Assembly (NCBI GenBank): GCA_965153455.1
Contig: OZ234493.1
Coordinates: forward strand, 4,092,001 to 4,156,000
Reading direction: 5' to 3'
Length of the DNA stretch: 64,000 nucleotides
Source: Sphagnum compactum
Taxonomy: Eukaryota > Bryophyta > Sphagnopsida > Sphagnales
Below the pieces are notes generated by a model. The model was not told the DNA's origin. It ran no database searches and saw only the letters and a list, made by a program, of their open reading frames with translations. Both the position numbers and the translations under genes were made by a program. Each line of letters opens with the position of its first letter. Position 1 is the first letter of the stretch. Positions 48,701-62,140 of the stretch are shown piece by piece.

Positions 48701-51700
48701 AGTGTCTGTCTCCCCAGACAGGTTACAGATAGGATTAGCAAGCTTACCTCGCAGAGAGGGCCTGTGGCTACAAGGGGACATGAGCAAGCAGCTGCAGCTT
48801 CTCCCTGGCTTAGTCAACAGATTGGAGGCTGCAATGCACTGTGTTGCCCAGGGTTGGATGTGTATTTTAGTTGGGCCTCCAGCAACTGGTAAAACCTCTA
48901 TTGTACGTCTATTGGCAACACTGACGGGTAACCCCTTACGAGAATTTTCCCTCTCTACTGCAACTGACACAACTGAGTTATTGGGCTGCTTTGAGCAGTT
49001 TGATCTTTTCCGTTGTTGGCAGGAAATGGTGAGAAGTGTTTATGATGCAGTGAAGACTTTGTGTAGCTTTTGTCTTGCTCTGTCTGGTGATATACTGCAG
49101 GCTGATTTGAAGCTCAACCTGGTGAAGAGCTTGCTGGGCTCCTGGACTGCTTTTCAAAAGTGCTCAGCCACCAGTGGTAACAGATGGGTGAGCTTAGAGT
49201 TTCAGCCTGATCAGTCATTGGTAAACCCAGTTGCTGTTGATATGCTGCTGCAAACGGTGGAGAAATTGGTGCAAGTTGCTGTTGTATGCAGGATGCCAGT
49301 GGTAAATCCTGATCTGGAGCCCCATACATTATTACACAAAGTGAAAGACTTCAAGGCCAGCATGGGGCAGCAGCAGGGGAAGGCAGGCCAATTTGAATGG
49401 GTTGATGGTGGACTTTTGAAGGCAGTTGAACACGGAGATTGGGTGGTGCTTGAGAATGCAAACTTTTGCAACCCAACAGTAAGTTAAAAGTGCTATTGAA
49501 GTTTGCTTTTGGTTATGCTCACCTGTGCTGTGCAGAGAATCTCTGGAAACTTGTGGATCAAATGCTTTATGCTGAACCAGGCAGTGTTTTTTGAGATTCT
49601 TTTGGGCAGATGCCTTCGCTTGTGGACTTGAATGGACAATGTAGTCTTGCAAATTCTGTTGTTTTTTGTGCCTCTTCTACTTGAACCAACTATAACTCCC
49701 TGTTTGTTACAGGTCCTTGATAGGCTGAACCCACTTCTGGAACCAGGGGGTAGTATCATGGTCAATGAGCGAGGCTTGGTGAATGGAGAAGCTATGGTCA
49801 TCCGAGCGCACCCTAACTTCCGCCTCTTTCTCACTGTTGATCCTAGCCATGGGGAAGTCTCAAGAGCAATGCGTAATCGTGGAGTGGAGCTTTTCATGCT
49901 CCAACCTGATTGGTTTCAGCCAGAGACAAAGGAAATGCCAATCTCAGAGGACCTTGTAGGAGGAACTTTCAGTGGAGAACTTGATAGCCTGAAAGTTCTG
50001 ATCCAGGCAGGAGTTCCAAGGCCCACTCTACTTCAAGCAATGTGCAAAGCTCACATAGGCCTTCAAACCTTTCCAGAGGTTTCTTCTGGACATATTGTGT
50101 CTCTGAGGGAACTTTGGCAGTGGGTCTCACTGCTTCAGCAGCTCCTTGAGAGGGGTTGGAGCTTGGCCTGGTCTTTGCAGTGCAGCTGGGAGCAAACCTA
50201 TGCACGATGTCTTGCTAGTGCTGAGGTGAGACGAGCGGCTATGGAGAAATTCCAATCCCAGCTTGGCTTGGTGAAGCTTCCAGATGTTGGCAGTTGGCGA
50301 GAAGTGGGACTGTGGGTCCCAGGGGGTTGGCCAAATCCATTGACTGTAATGGACTTCTCCTTAAACTCAAAAGAAATAACAGTTCTTCGTGATTGTATGT
50401 TTGTTGAGTTTCTTGGGGTGCAGTCCTTTGCCTCAAGCATGGCTATGGAATGGCAGTCATCAGGGGAGAATTTGCAACAGCTTTTGAAGAGGCTCCAAAG
50501 CAAGGCAGTTGTAGCAGCACATTTCCCTGGCAGCCTTCTATATCACTATTTGAAGCTAGGGAATGGAAAGCTAATGGAGGCACAGAAGTTCACAGTGTCC
50601 CCATGGGATGCAGCAGAGGTCCATCTTACCTTGCGATATGCTTGCCTTTGGATGATTGAGCAAGCAAGCCATTCTGACTTTGAGCTTCGATTACAGTGGC
50701 TTGAGCACTTCTCAATGCAACTGGGATGCTGTGGCCAAGTTCTTGCACTTCTTGTCACTACTTTGAAGAGAGAATCACAGCATCCAGTTCGGCAGCAGCT
50801 GGTTGCAGCATGGATAAAGTATGCAGGAGCAGAAATGGAAAATGCACATACTTTCAAGTTGCTGCGACAATTTCCTCCTTCTTCTGTTGACACTAAGGAT
50901 CTGGAACTGGAGAATAGTAGGACAAACTGGGTTCAAGTTGTCTGTTCAGCAAAGAAATTGCAAGCCTTGCGGCACAGCTTGCTGCAGTGGGAAGCAGAGG
51001 ATGAGGTCTTCACGATGTCTGAAAAGTTGGGTTTGGGTTCTTCAAGCAGCCCAATTGTGCAATCATATCAGCAGTCAAAGCATCGAGCAGACAAGTCCTT
51101 TGTCCCTACATCACAAATCCCAAGGGCTTTGTTGAACTACTTGTATTATCTGTTCCAGTTTCTCAGACAGCTGGAAAATGAGTTCCTCTCTTTAGAGACT
51201 GGATGCATGTGGGATGTTACAACCGACTCCAGCTTTTTACGAGTGCAGGAGTGTCATGAAAGTTTGTGGAGAAACTTGAGCACTTCAAAGTTTGAGGTGG
51301 AAGAGTTTCTGTTTTGTTGGAGCTCAATCAAACAGAGCCTGCGACAATTGATTTCACTGCCTGGGATTTGTGGACCTGGTGGTGTCACAAAGAAAGCAGC
51401 AAAATTGCAAGATGTGATTCGGATGATTGATGAACCTTTCTCTTTGGGGGCAGATGCTCTGGCAAAACCATTGCTGTGGAAATTTGCTGGCCACCCAGAG
51501 CTCCCTCATTCAAAGGAAGTTCATGACCAGGAGCTCCAGGTCATGGCTTTATGTCAGTCATGGTGGAATCCTGTACCAGACATGGAGATGGCATCGATCA
51601 GTGCTGATGGCATGGTGCGTCGCCTTGCTATGACAGCCCTGAGTATCATAAGGTGGTTAGGTCAGTTGATTGCAAGCAGGAGAACTGGCAGTCCTGATTC

Positions 51701-54700
51701 AACTCCTGAGGTTGTCAAGTCTGTTGTTACGGCCTTGGGTCTTAGCAGTGAGGCACAGATGGAGTCACAAGAGATTCACCGAATGCTTCAGGAGAGAGTG
51801 GAGGGTGAGAAGAACAGGCTTCCTCCACATCGAAGCTATGACATAGTCCCAATGGTAAAGAACTTTGTGCCTGAAAGTACAAGGAATGGAAATTGCAAAT
51901 GCATTCTTCAACATGGATCATTTCCAACTTTCCCAACCAATTTTCTGCGATGGCCTACGGCATGGACTCTGTGGTCAGAGCTCCTCCAATGGTTGGACCA
52001 TCTGAGTTTGCATTCCGATGCATTGCTGCTTTCAGAGGTATCACTTTTAGCAGGGAACATCATTGGGGATGAAGAGGAACTGAGAGCTTCTCTGAAGATG
52101 AGGATATCAGCTCAGTCTGTAAATGAGATGATGAACTTTGGACTGTCATGCTCACTGAGATCACCAACAGATTTTGTGCCTCATCAACACTTATTGTGGA
52201 TTTTGGATGCAACCCAATTGGCAGAGTATCCTGTCCTAAAACCGTTCCGGGATACAGTCCATGAGATGTGGTTTTCTTGGCATCAGGCGCTGTGGAGGAA
52301 TGCTCCAGGATTTGGAGACAATCCTACACACTGGAGCAGAACTGCTGGTCCTCCTCGACTCTTTCAGGCTTCACAAACTGTGCATTTGTCAAGTTTAATG
52401 GGACAGCCAGGCCCTGTACGGGACCACCGTGCAAAGCTTGCCCAACTCAATGTTGCATCATTGCATGCTTGGCTAGCTGCAAAGCGTCAGAGTAATGGCA
52501 TCTTCAAGTCCAATTTTGCCAGTGCCAGTGCTCTTTTCCAGCAAGTTATTTTTTCTCACCAAAAGTCATTTAGGTCTGATGACGTGGGAACTGTTCATAC
52601 TGCACTGTCTAACTTTCATGAGGGAGTAGTCAAGGATAAGCAGGATACCTTCTTGAACAGCAAGGAAGACATTCTAAAGACTCTGGGAGAGATTCTCCAA
52701 CACTCAAACCATACAGAACTGTTGTCTCTAGTACACTCTTTAGTTCTACCATGTTTAGAGGCTTTGTACTTCACCCCTTGGGGAACACTGAGTTCATCTG
52801 AGGTCCTGAAGAATCTTGGTCAAGTGTGGTTGCTGATTGGAGAGATGCGCCTTAGGCTGCTTTTACCAGTTGATGGGTGTGACCCAGTTGCCAAGTACAC
52901 TCACAAGCATACCCACATGTTGAGAAAGCATTCAGAGTTGGAGCTTGAGATCAAGGTGAGGCAAGAGAGTGAGCTTCTCGTCCGAGGCAGCAGACATACA
53001 GTGGAAACTCAAGATCTGAGGCTGAATCTTGACAGGATGAAGCAGGAGCTGACTGCATTGTCTTTGAAGTTGATCCCTCGTCCATATCCTCCCCAGTTTA
53101 GGGACTTTGTCACTGAGGTTCTCCGCTTCCTAAAATCCTCAGTGGATGCAGGAAAGCTGGCTGCCCTTGTCCGTGTGCTATGTGATGACATGCAGATCAG
53201 GCAGCCTAGTTCAGGTTACACATTTCAGGAAGTTGCAACTTGGCAGGACAATTCTGCTCAATTCATCAGCTTTCTCTCTTCTGAGTTTTCACATTACAGG
53301 GATGTTGTGCAGCCAATCCAGTTGGGGATATATGAACTCAAGCTTGGCTTGTCTCTTACATTGGCAGCATGCTTGCAGGCTGCAACTTTTGGGAAGGAGG
53401 GGATCAGTCAGGGGGAGAGTACATTTATGAGATTTCTCTCTTCTCTTATGGAATTCCCTTTGGCCCGAAGTTTGCAAGTCTCTCAGATTGATGTGGGTTT
53501 TGGAGATGCATCTAGTGAAGAATTCATGGCACAGTATAGCTCGTGCACACAACTGGTCAACAATGCCAGTGAACAGATCTTGTCTCAGGTTGTAAGGGTT
53601 CAGCAACCAAGCTCAATTCCTGGAGAGGTTCTCGAGTTAGAGTTGAAAGTCATGGTGATGCGAGTTGCACTCCTGCGCATGGGGATTGAGATTCAGCAGG
53701 ATGGGGTCAAAAGCAAAGGTGTCTTGGGTATATTGGAGACTATCTTCAGCTCCTTAACGCTCTTATGGTCAGAAATCAGAGAACGTCAAAATGCAAGAAA
53801 CAAGGAGGATGAGGAGTTGGTACGATTTAGCAGTCGCACACACACTATGGAAACAGAAGCTCAACTCGACGAGGCATCCTTTCGTGCCATGTTCAAGGAT
53901 TTCACATCTGAGTTTAAGGGCCTTGATAACAATCCTGCCTTTGCCAGTGCTGAGGAAGATGACAGGCGTGCTGAAGCAGCAGCGAAAGAAGAGTTGGTAG
54001 ATGAGGGAAAACAGAGAATAGACAAGGCGTGGCTTGCAATTCAGGAGCCTCTTCTGAAGGATGTTGTTGTAGTACACAAGCAAATATTTGGAAGTAAGAC
54101 TGTACTTCAGGACTGCCAAATGCTGGACAAAGAGAGGGTGGATGCATTCACTTTGGCATATGACACAGGCAGACGCTTAATCGAAGCTGTGGGGCATTCG
54201 GTGCCTGCAAAACTGGATGACCAAGTCATGGCAGCAAATCTGATGAGACTAAGCCTTGAACACCGAAGCCTTGGAGAAATTTCTCAGAATACCAAGCACA
54301 CCATTTATAGAGATTCAAATCCCCCAGAGATGGCACTGATTCTTGATCCATTGGCAGGCTTTGTGGAGCGAGTGGGCATATTGTTGGAGCAGTGGCCGGA
54401 ACACCCAATCTTGGAACAGCTCCTGAACATTGCAAAAGCTCTTCTATCTATTTCTCTTGAAGCACCAGTGATGAAGGCAGTGACAGGAGTGGAGCTACTA
54501 CTGGCAAAAGCTCAACTCTGGGAAGAGAATGCAGCCAACCATGTATCAATAGGCAAGGAGATGAATGAACTGATGCGGCTAGTGAGGCGGTGGCGCAAAC
54601 TGGAGCTTGAAGGTTGGCCTGCACTGCTGGAGAGCACCCAACGCCAGCATGAAGTAAATGCAGAAAAGCTTTGGTTTTTTCTCTATGGGCTCCTTCATCG

Positions 54701-57700
54701 ACAACGGGGTGAGGATCCTGAGGCAGATATTGAGGCAACAACTGGAAGCCTAGAGGAATACATGCAAACATCCACAATTGGGGAGTTTCAGAAACGCTTG
54801 GATCTCCTGCTTGCTTTTCATGGCCAGTTTTCTGCAAAGGAGAATGGAACTTTTGTCCAGGTTCTTGCCAATGTTCTCTACAATGTCTGGAAGTACTACA
54901 TCCAGTTCTTGCCTGCAGTGCAGGAGATGCTGTCAACAGGTAGGGGCCCCATTGAAAAGGAGCTGAAGGATTTTGTCAAGCTTACAAAGTGGGAGGATTT
55001 TGGTTACTATGCATTGGCCCTCTCAGCAGAGAAGACACATCGCAAACTTCACAAACTTATCCGCAAATATGATGATCTGCTCAAGCGACCTGTAATTGAG
55101 CTGTTAATGAAACAGTCCTTGCGCATGGGCAGTCAGATGTTGACCTCACTGAGTTCATCTCAAGTCACTGAACCTGCACTTGTCTCAGGGCAGGAAGAGT
55201 CAGAGGATATTAAACTAGTCTCTGAACCACTTGGAGTCCCAGTGGTTGGGGCTTTTGAGGTGGATGAGTGGGGTCAGTATTGCAGGGAGAAATTAGCTCA
55301 AATGACGACTCTAATCTCTACCATCCCTCTGGAGTTTCCAGAGGTAAAGCGGCTACCATCACTCATTTCCAAGATGGGTAGCTTTATAGGTGCTGAGGTA
55401 TTCCTGCCCAGTGACCGACGCAGGGCCCAACAAGAAGGGGTGGATGCACTTGGAATGCTTGGGTCGGCAGTAATTACCCGGTCTGCGGAGTTGCGCCAAG
55501 GAGAGAAGAGGCTAGCAGTGAAGAAGAAGGCACTTGCTGATCTACTGAAAGTGTTGCGCCAGATTGGTCTCTCACATCATAAATCATCTGTGCCGAAGGA
55601 TAAGCGTAGTCCAAAAAAATGGTTCCAGGAGCCTCCTTTTGATGTGGGAGTATTGCTTGGTTGCTGGACAGGAAGGAAACCTGTAGGAAAGCTAGAAACA
55701 GGAGGAGACTTTGACAAATACTTTGGCTCAAGCTTGATCAATACCAGCTCCATGGTTTGGAGGCAGGCAAATGACTATTACTATAATAATATTGCACTTA
55801 TGCAGCGTCTCTGGCAAAAGGCGCTGGATTTCAACAAAGCACTCAGCTTGCGGGAAGTGGAGGTTTCCACAAGGTACATGGAGCATCTGCTTTATTTGCA
55901 GCGCAAACAGCGCCGCACAGCCTATGAATTCACCACAAAACTTATGCAACTCATGAACTTGACAAGTCTCTTAGCATCCTTTGGTGCTGGTCGATCTCCT
56001 TTGCCACAGCAGCAAGCGTCACTGAGGTGGTGGATGTGGCAGCAAAAGAATCTCCTTGACTTGCTCTGCCATGCATCTGCAGAATCAGTTCTTCTTTTCA
56101 AAACATCTGAAGCTTTGCAGAAGTGCCCAACTGAGAGTAGTATACCTTGTGAGGCCAGCTCTGTAAAGGCGATGCTTGCAACGCTCTTGACCAACTTGGA
56201 AGACTGCAAGAGAGCTCTTGACCAGCATCTTGGTGGGGGAAGTGACATAATGTATTCAAGTTGGGAGAAAACGTGGCCCCTGCTGATCACTCCTATCATG
56301 CTCAAGTCTCTCTCTGAGAACTTCATCGTTCTGAAAAATACGCAGACACAGTTCCTCAGCATTTCATCTCAGAATAGTGGCAACCAAGTCCCAGGCCTGC
56401 GTTCGTTACAAGGCCTTCTCAGCAAGGGGGTGGAGTTGTCAGAAAATTTCGAGGCAGAGATGAGCAGAGAATGTTTCAAGATAGGAGATCAACATGAATT
56501 CACACCGTTTGTGAAGCAGTTTGAGATGGTAGTGTCAGAGGTGCTTGTGGCCGTCCAAAAACTCAGAAAGACAGAAACATATGTCTCACATGATACTGAC
56601 AGACCCATTGAAGTGGATTTTGAAATTCTAGGGACAATCCAATTGATGGATTCTGCAATCACCATGCAGATGTCAGCTTTGCATCTAGATCAGATATATG
56701 CCTCTCTTATTAGGACTGTATCCTTGGCTGTAGAGACTTTGGATGCCAAAGTGATCACTGGCAGTGATGCTCCAATGAATATAGGGCAGCTGTTGGGTTG
56801 TATCCATATCCCTGTGGAGATGCTGCAGGTTGCAGGAATGCAGATCTTGAATGACTATGTGGTCCTGCAGAAGACTGTGTCTAAGCTTGGATATATTCTG
56901 TCCAATTTATTCAACTCACTGTATACAGAAGGGTTTTGCGTCACCAAGGAAGAGGAGAGTGGTGAAGCAGGTGGTGAAAAATTTGAGGATGCTGATGGAA
57001 CAGGAATGGGTGAAGGAGAAGGGAAGAAAGATGTAAGTGATCAGATTGAGGATGAGGACCAGCTGATCGGTACCTCTGAAAAGAACGAAGATGCCCCAAC
57101 AGCTGATGGTGCAGAGAAGAAGGGTGAAAAAGGTGTAGAGATGGAACAGGACTTTGATGGTGACATGCTTGATCTCAGTGAGGATGAGTCAGATGAGGAC
57201 GTAGACAAAGAAGAGGATGAAGGGAAATTGGAATCACAGATGGGTGAGACTGGTGATGAGAGTGAAATTGTCGATGAACAGTTGTGGAATGATAATGACA
57301 ATGAGAATGATGGAGGACAACATGATGGTAAAGAGAAGTATGAGAAAGAGGCTCCAATTGCAGGTGCAAGTTCTGAGGATCTGGAACTTCGTGCCAAGCA
57401 GGAAGAAGAAGACAAAGGTGGTGAAGGAAAAACACCACAGAAGGAGGAGCCTGGAAAGGATTCTGAATCAGCAAAAGCACAAGACATTGAGGAGGAACAG
57501 GGGGTGGCAGAAACTGATGAGGCTGGGATGAATCAAGAGGAGGCTTATGAAGATCCAAGTGGGGTAAAACCACGGACTGAAGAAGAACTTGAACTACCAG
57601 AGGATTTGAATCTAGATGGTCAAGGGGAGGAGGATGAAGACATGGAAGCTGATGAAGATATGGGAGGTGGTGAGAAAGACTTGGGGGGGGTTGATGCAGC

Positions 57701-59768
57701 AATGGAGTGTGATGAGCAGGAGGTAATGGATGATGATGAGTCCAAGGGGCTCCCTGATGGAGGAGGCGAAGTTGAAGAGGAGCATGAAGAGAAATCTCAA
57801 GAGGAAGGTCCAGAAACAGAGCAAGAAGCCAATGTTGAGGAGGAGAAACATGATAATGAGGGGGGAACTAAGTCAAAAGAAGAGAAAAGAGTGGAAGGCA
57901 GTGAAACTGTGGATGGGAGTGACCATCATGGAGAAGGTCTCTTGAATGAGAAGGCCATGCCAGAGGCACAAGACATCCCAGCCCCAGATTTCCAGTCAGA
58001 TTCAAGAGCAAAGGGTGGTGCAGAGGCATCTGCTGCATTATTTGGCAGGAGCGGAGATCAAATGGACATTGGCATCAATGAAGCAAAACAGCAGATGGGG
58101 GACACTGAGGCTTTACCAGATCAAACAACATCACAATTGCAACAATCAGCTATTGAAAATAGCAGTGGGGATAAAAGCTCCTGTGTGTCAAACCCTGCTC
58201 TGAACTCCAAGGCAACTCCAAGCCTGGACAAATTAGAAGCAAATCCGTACAGAAGACTAGGAGACGCATTGAAGCAGTGGAAGGAGATGGTGCAATTACA
58301 GGATGCTAGCTCAGTACCTGATGAGGACATGGTACCAGGAGAAGAATTGCTTGATGGCACAGAGGAAGATAAGGGAATGTATGAGTATGTTCAGAAGGAG
58401 GAGAAAGGGGGTGCTCAAGCTCTGGGTGCAGCAACAGATGACCAGCTAGCTGAAAGCCAGAGCCAACAGCAGAGGCCCCAAGATGTGGATATGGAGGATA
58501 CAACCAATGATGAGCCACTGCCACCTAGTTTGGATAAACTACAACTTGAGGAAGAAATAGATGACAAGGATATGGAAGGAGTCCAGGCAACCCAACTTAG
58601 CACGAGCTTGAAGAAGGGAAGGTCACTTGATATGAATCAGGCAAGGGTTGAAGAGAACAAAGAAGCTCCCCTGAGTACCACCCTTGAGGAGTCACAGCTT
58701 GAGTTTGAGTTGGAACAGCGAACCAAGGGACATGACAGCATTGTCTCCCTTACATCCTTAGCTGTAGGCCCTCAAGTTGATCAGCAGGTGATGAACTCCA
58801 ACAGCCAACTAGACGTCCAATCCTGGACCGAAGAGGAACTGAGAGATGTCCGGAAAGATTTGGAAGTGAAGCTGAGAGAAGGGGATGGCACCGGAGAGTC
58901 TGCAAGAGTGATGTGGCAGAAGTTTGAGCAGTTGACAGTCCGCCTCTCTCAGGAGCTGGCAGAGCAGCTACGCTTGATTCTGGAGCCAACCTTGGCAGCA
59001 AAGCTGGAGGGGGACTATCGATCTGGTAAACGTATCAATATGAAGAAAATTATACCCTATGTGGCCAGCCAGTTCCGGAAGGATAAGATATGGCTCCGAC
59101 GGACGAAGGCCAGTAAACGGCAGTACCAAGTTGTCTTGGCTATTGATGACTCTAGGAGTATGTCAGAGAGTCACTGTGGCCACATTGCATTGGAGGCACT
59201 CATTACAATCTGTAGAGCCATGTCACAGTTGGAGATAGGTCAAATGGCAGTGGCAAGTTTTGGAGAGAAAGGGAATGTGCGTCTTTTACATGATTTTGAC
59301 CAGCCCTTTTCTAGTGAAGCTGGGCTGAACATGGTTTCACAATTCACCTTCCGGCAAGAGAATACCATTGCTGATGAGCCAATGGTGGATTTGCTGCACT
59401 ATCTGACACACATGCTAGATTTTGCTGCCAGGCATGCCACAGCACCTTCAGGTCAGAACAATTTGCAACAGCTGGTGCTCATTCTTGCAGATGGGCGCTT
59501 TCATGAGAAGGAGAGTTTGAGGAGGTGTGTAAGGGATGCAATGAATCGAAAGCAACTCCTGGCATTTCTTGTGTTGGATAACCCTCAAGAGTCAATTCTG
59601 GACATGCAGTCTGTCTCATTCTCAAACGGAGCTCCATCCTTTTCAAAGTATCTTGATGCCTTCCCCTTTCCTTACTACATTCTTCTGCGTGATATTGAAG
59701 CACTCCCACGCACTCTGGCCGATCTTTTGCGACAGTGGTTTGAGTTGATGCAGCGGTCAGTTTCATAG
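39793..59768 (+). CDS. MDN1: Midasin, giant AAA ATPase of 60S ribosome assembly
   Basis: Midasin (Rea1/Mdn1) is a nuclear dynein-like AAA machine that pulls assembly factors off pre-60S particles. Six exons join with consistent phases: 39793-40190, 41954-42535, 42739-45057, 45236-46760, 47199-49478, 49713-59768; product 5719 residues, within the family size. Walker A motifs of the six AAA units start near residues 363 (GPIGAGKSS), 687 (GETGTGKTS), 1137 (GPTSSGKTS), 1435 (GETGSGKTM), 1853 (GSPGVGKTS) and 2167 (GPPATGKTS). A long linker follows to about 4780, then an Asp/Glu-rich region to about 5380. A C-terminal MIDAS domain has DDSRSMS near 5512, the metal site that binds UBL-domain partners. 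The start is the first ATG after the upstream repeat array, with no ATG in the 180 bases before it. The last exon alone is 10,056 bp. Confidence 0.97.
40438..41770. repeat. 218-bp tandem array in MDN1 intron 1
   Basis: Each unit opens with CTAGGGTTTAGGGTTTATGG (two TTTAGGG telomeric repeats) or a close variant. Unit starts are 40438, 40656, 40875, 41093, 41308, 41398, 41482 and 41572. The first four are 215-219 bp long. The next three are only 84-90 bp, having lost the part from GTAAAATGTT to the AAGAAACACC block. The last is near full length. Units also share GAACCCTGAACTGTAAATTC. The array fills most of the 1.76-kb intron. Confidence 0.92.
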
Positions 59769-60978
59769 TATGTTGTCTGTTACAGATTTGCAGCTTCTGC
59801 AAAATGATGACAACTTGTATATTACCTGTCCTCCAACACTTCAAAGGTGATTCCATGAACAGTTCTCTTGATCAATCTTTCATGATTTCTGCAGTATAGG
59901 AGATTGAGCATTCCAATCTTATAGAAGGCTTTGTTCAATCCTTAAAATTAGAACTAATGCTGGCAAACACATACCCTTCTCAGCTTTGGAAAGATTGGCA
60001 AATGACCTATCATGGAAGAACTCAATGAGAGCTGGAAGAGCTTTGTCAAATGGGATTGTGATGTTTTGCAGAGCCCAGTTCAGGTGTTGATCTGAACTGA
60101 TTACTGTAAGGAAAATTCTCACTTCAAGTTGTAGGTGAGGATGTGATTTTGAATGTGAATGTGAGACCCTTTGGGACTGTAATTGCTGTAAGCAAGCCTT
60201 GTAAACCCACCATTGTGGATAGATAAAGAGATAGTGTTTGAGATATCCAGGCAGCGTTGAAAACACTTTTTCTCTTGTCATCTTACTATCCTGGAGGTGG
60301 CAGTAGATAGTAGTTAAGGTTTAAAAATGACCTGAAGCAACTGCAAGACTGTAACTTCTTGCAATTTGTCATATTTAGACTTTAGGGTCGGGGTTCAAAG
60401 GCTGAAGGTTTGAGGGTTGAGGAAGACCTTGGTTTTGAAAAACTCTTGTCCAACTCTAAACTCCCTATCTATAAAATGCACATAGGGGAAGTTTTCTTGG
60501 GAAGTTTACCAAAGTAGGGGAAATTGATCATGGAAGATCCTAAGGAACTTCTTGAGGATCTAAACGACTGACTGAAGTAAAATGTCTGGAATTTTGATTC
60601 CATAATACAATTTCATTCACCACAATTGCATTGACAATTGGGGGAAGTTTGTGTGATCTGGCAAGTTAGTGGTATCATGGGAAGGTGTGAAAAGAGGAAG
60701 AAAATAGTGTTGTGCGTACAAACTAAGAGTACAATATGCTTGTGGCCCAATTTGATGTAGGGGGTTACACCTTCTCTAACTACAAAGTCCTTACATATGA
60801 TATGATTCATGCACGATGTTTCCTCCTATTGTTCCTTAGACTAGGTAGCATGATGGAAATGTGGTGTGAGGAACTTTGGTGTATTATTTGTAAGTGTCAT
60901 GCCAAGAACATCAACACAAGGGATGCGAAAGGGGGAGAAGTGAGATTTGGGACGAGAAAATTTGTCAATTACTATCAC
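59769..60978. other. MDN1 3' flank and intergenic DNA
   Basis: The first few hundred bases are the probable MDN1 3' untranslated region. Near 60380-60420 there is a short G-rich stretch (TTTAGGGTCGGGGTT) distantly like the telomere-related arrays. No further gene is seen. Confidence 0.45.
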
Positions 60979-61027
60979 CACACTAATGTTACTCTTGTAG
61001 AGAATGTCTAAGAGTAACATTAGTGTG
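60979..61027. repeat. Perfect 18-bp inverted repeat, 13-base loop
   Basis: The arm CACACTAATGTTACTCTT (60979-60996) and its exact reverse complement (61010-61027). No poly-T or neighbouring gene suggests a terminator. It may be a small element end or a chance hairpin. Confidence 0.9.
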
Positions 61028-61974
61028 CTTTTAAACATGGCCTAGAAACACAGTTGAAGAAAATGGAGATGCACACATAAGTTGAGAAGACAATGTTACC
61101 AAAGGATAGCAAGTTGGAATTGCAAAGCTAGTGTATTGTAGAGAATGTTAAGTTGAAAAGGGTGCAGAAATGTAATGCAAAATGCATGTTAGCCTTGGGT
61201 TTCATCAAACATTGAAGACACAATATGAACATCAATTGATGATGTTTGCAAGTATAACATAGTCCCTTAGGGAAGTAAGTTTGGAACTCTTGAAGGAAGC
61301 AATTGTGATGTGCCCTCAAAAGCCTGCCAATGGTATGAAATTTGGGACACCATAACTTTCTCAAAATGTATATAATGAGATGAGTTAAAGCTATATTTTG
61401 TAGAACTTTTGAAAAAATATAACGATTCGATTCCATATGAAGCTCTCCAATAAAACATGAATTGGTACTCCAAATGACACTTTAAGTGAATAGGAGTTAA
61501 ATTTTTCATTCTCATTGTGATTCTCCAAGTGGCCATAACTTCTAACTATAAATTTTTATTTGACAGTGCAAGCTTATCACATTGTAGCTCACATTAACAC
61601 CTTTTTCACGGATTGAAAGATCATTTGATTTTCCAAGTCTTGCCCCAAAAATCTTGAAATTTCACAAGAGTTCAAATTGCCAAAATGAGAGGCTCGAAGG
61701 TTTCTCCCTTGCAGTAACACACATGTCCAACTCAAATTGGGAGTGTCTTTGAGCCAAGTCAAGGTTTGTGTTTATGTTTTACTTTGTTTTGTTTCAATGT
61801 TGGTCGTGGCACTTGAGCCCAAACTTAGGGTCATGACAAATTAAGCAAATGATCATATTGTGATTAATGAAAAGATACTTGACATCATGGGAAGTTTCAC
61901 ATGGATTTTATTCCCCCAAAGAAGCCCTACATAGATTACATGTAAATAAATCATTATTCCCAACTTTTTTCTTT
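61028..61974. other. Intergenic, no gene recognised
   Basis: AT-rich; no coding or structural signal beyond short repeats of GTAGAGAATGT near 60996 and 61136. Confidence 0.4.
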
Positions 61975-62140
61975 TTTTTCTCAATTTTGTGATGTAGCCA
62001 CATTAGCAATTGTCCTAGGAAGATTTAGCTAGGTTTGGTTATAGGACATATGGGAAGCTAAATTTTTTTATAACCCTACTACTTTTTAGCTACATGTAGG
62101 ACCACATAGTCTAAATATGGTGAATTTAACTTTTTTCACT
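61975..62140. repeat. Dispersed repeat, copy 2
   Basis: Matches the copy at 27870-28035 in the same orientation through AGGAAGATTTAGC and the flanking blocks, with several differences. Confidence 0.5.

Noticed and set aside
57041-57702. Long minus-strand open frames rich in Ser, His, Pro and Leu opposite the MDN1 acidic region
   Set aside because: They are shadows of the GAG/GAT-rich sense codons that encode the Asp/Glu tract; there is no independent similarity.
39793-59768. Idea that this MDN1 is a processed retrocopy
   Set aside because: Five introns with good splice sites and consistent phases remain, and a full-length frame is open. At most partial intron loss is possible.
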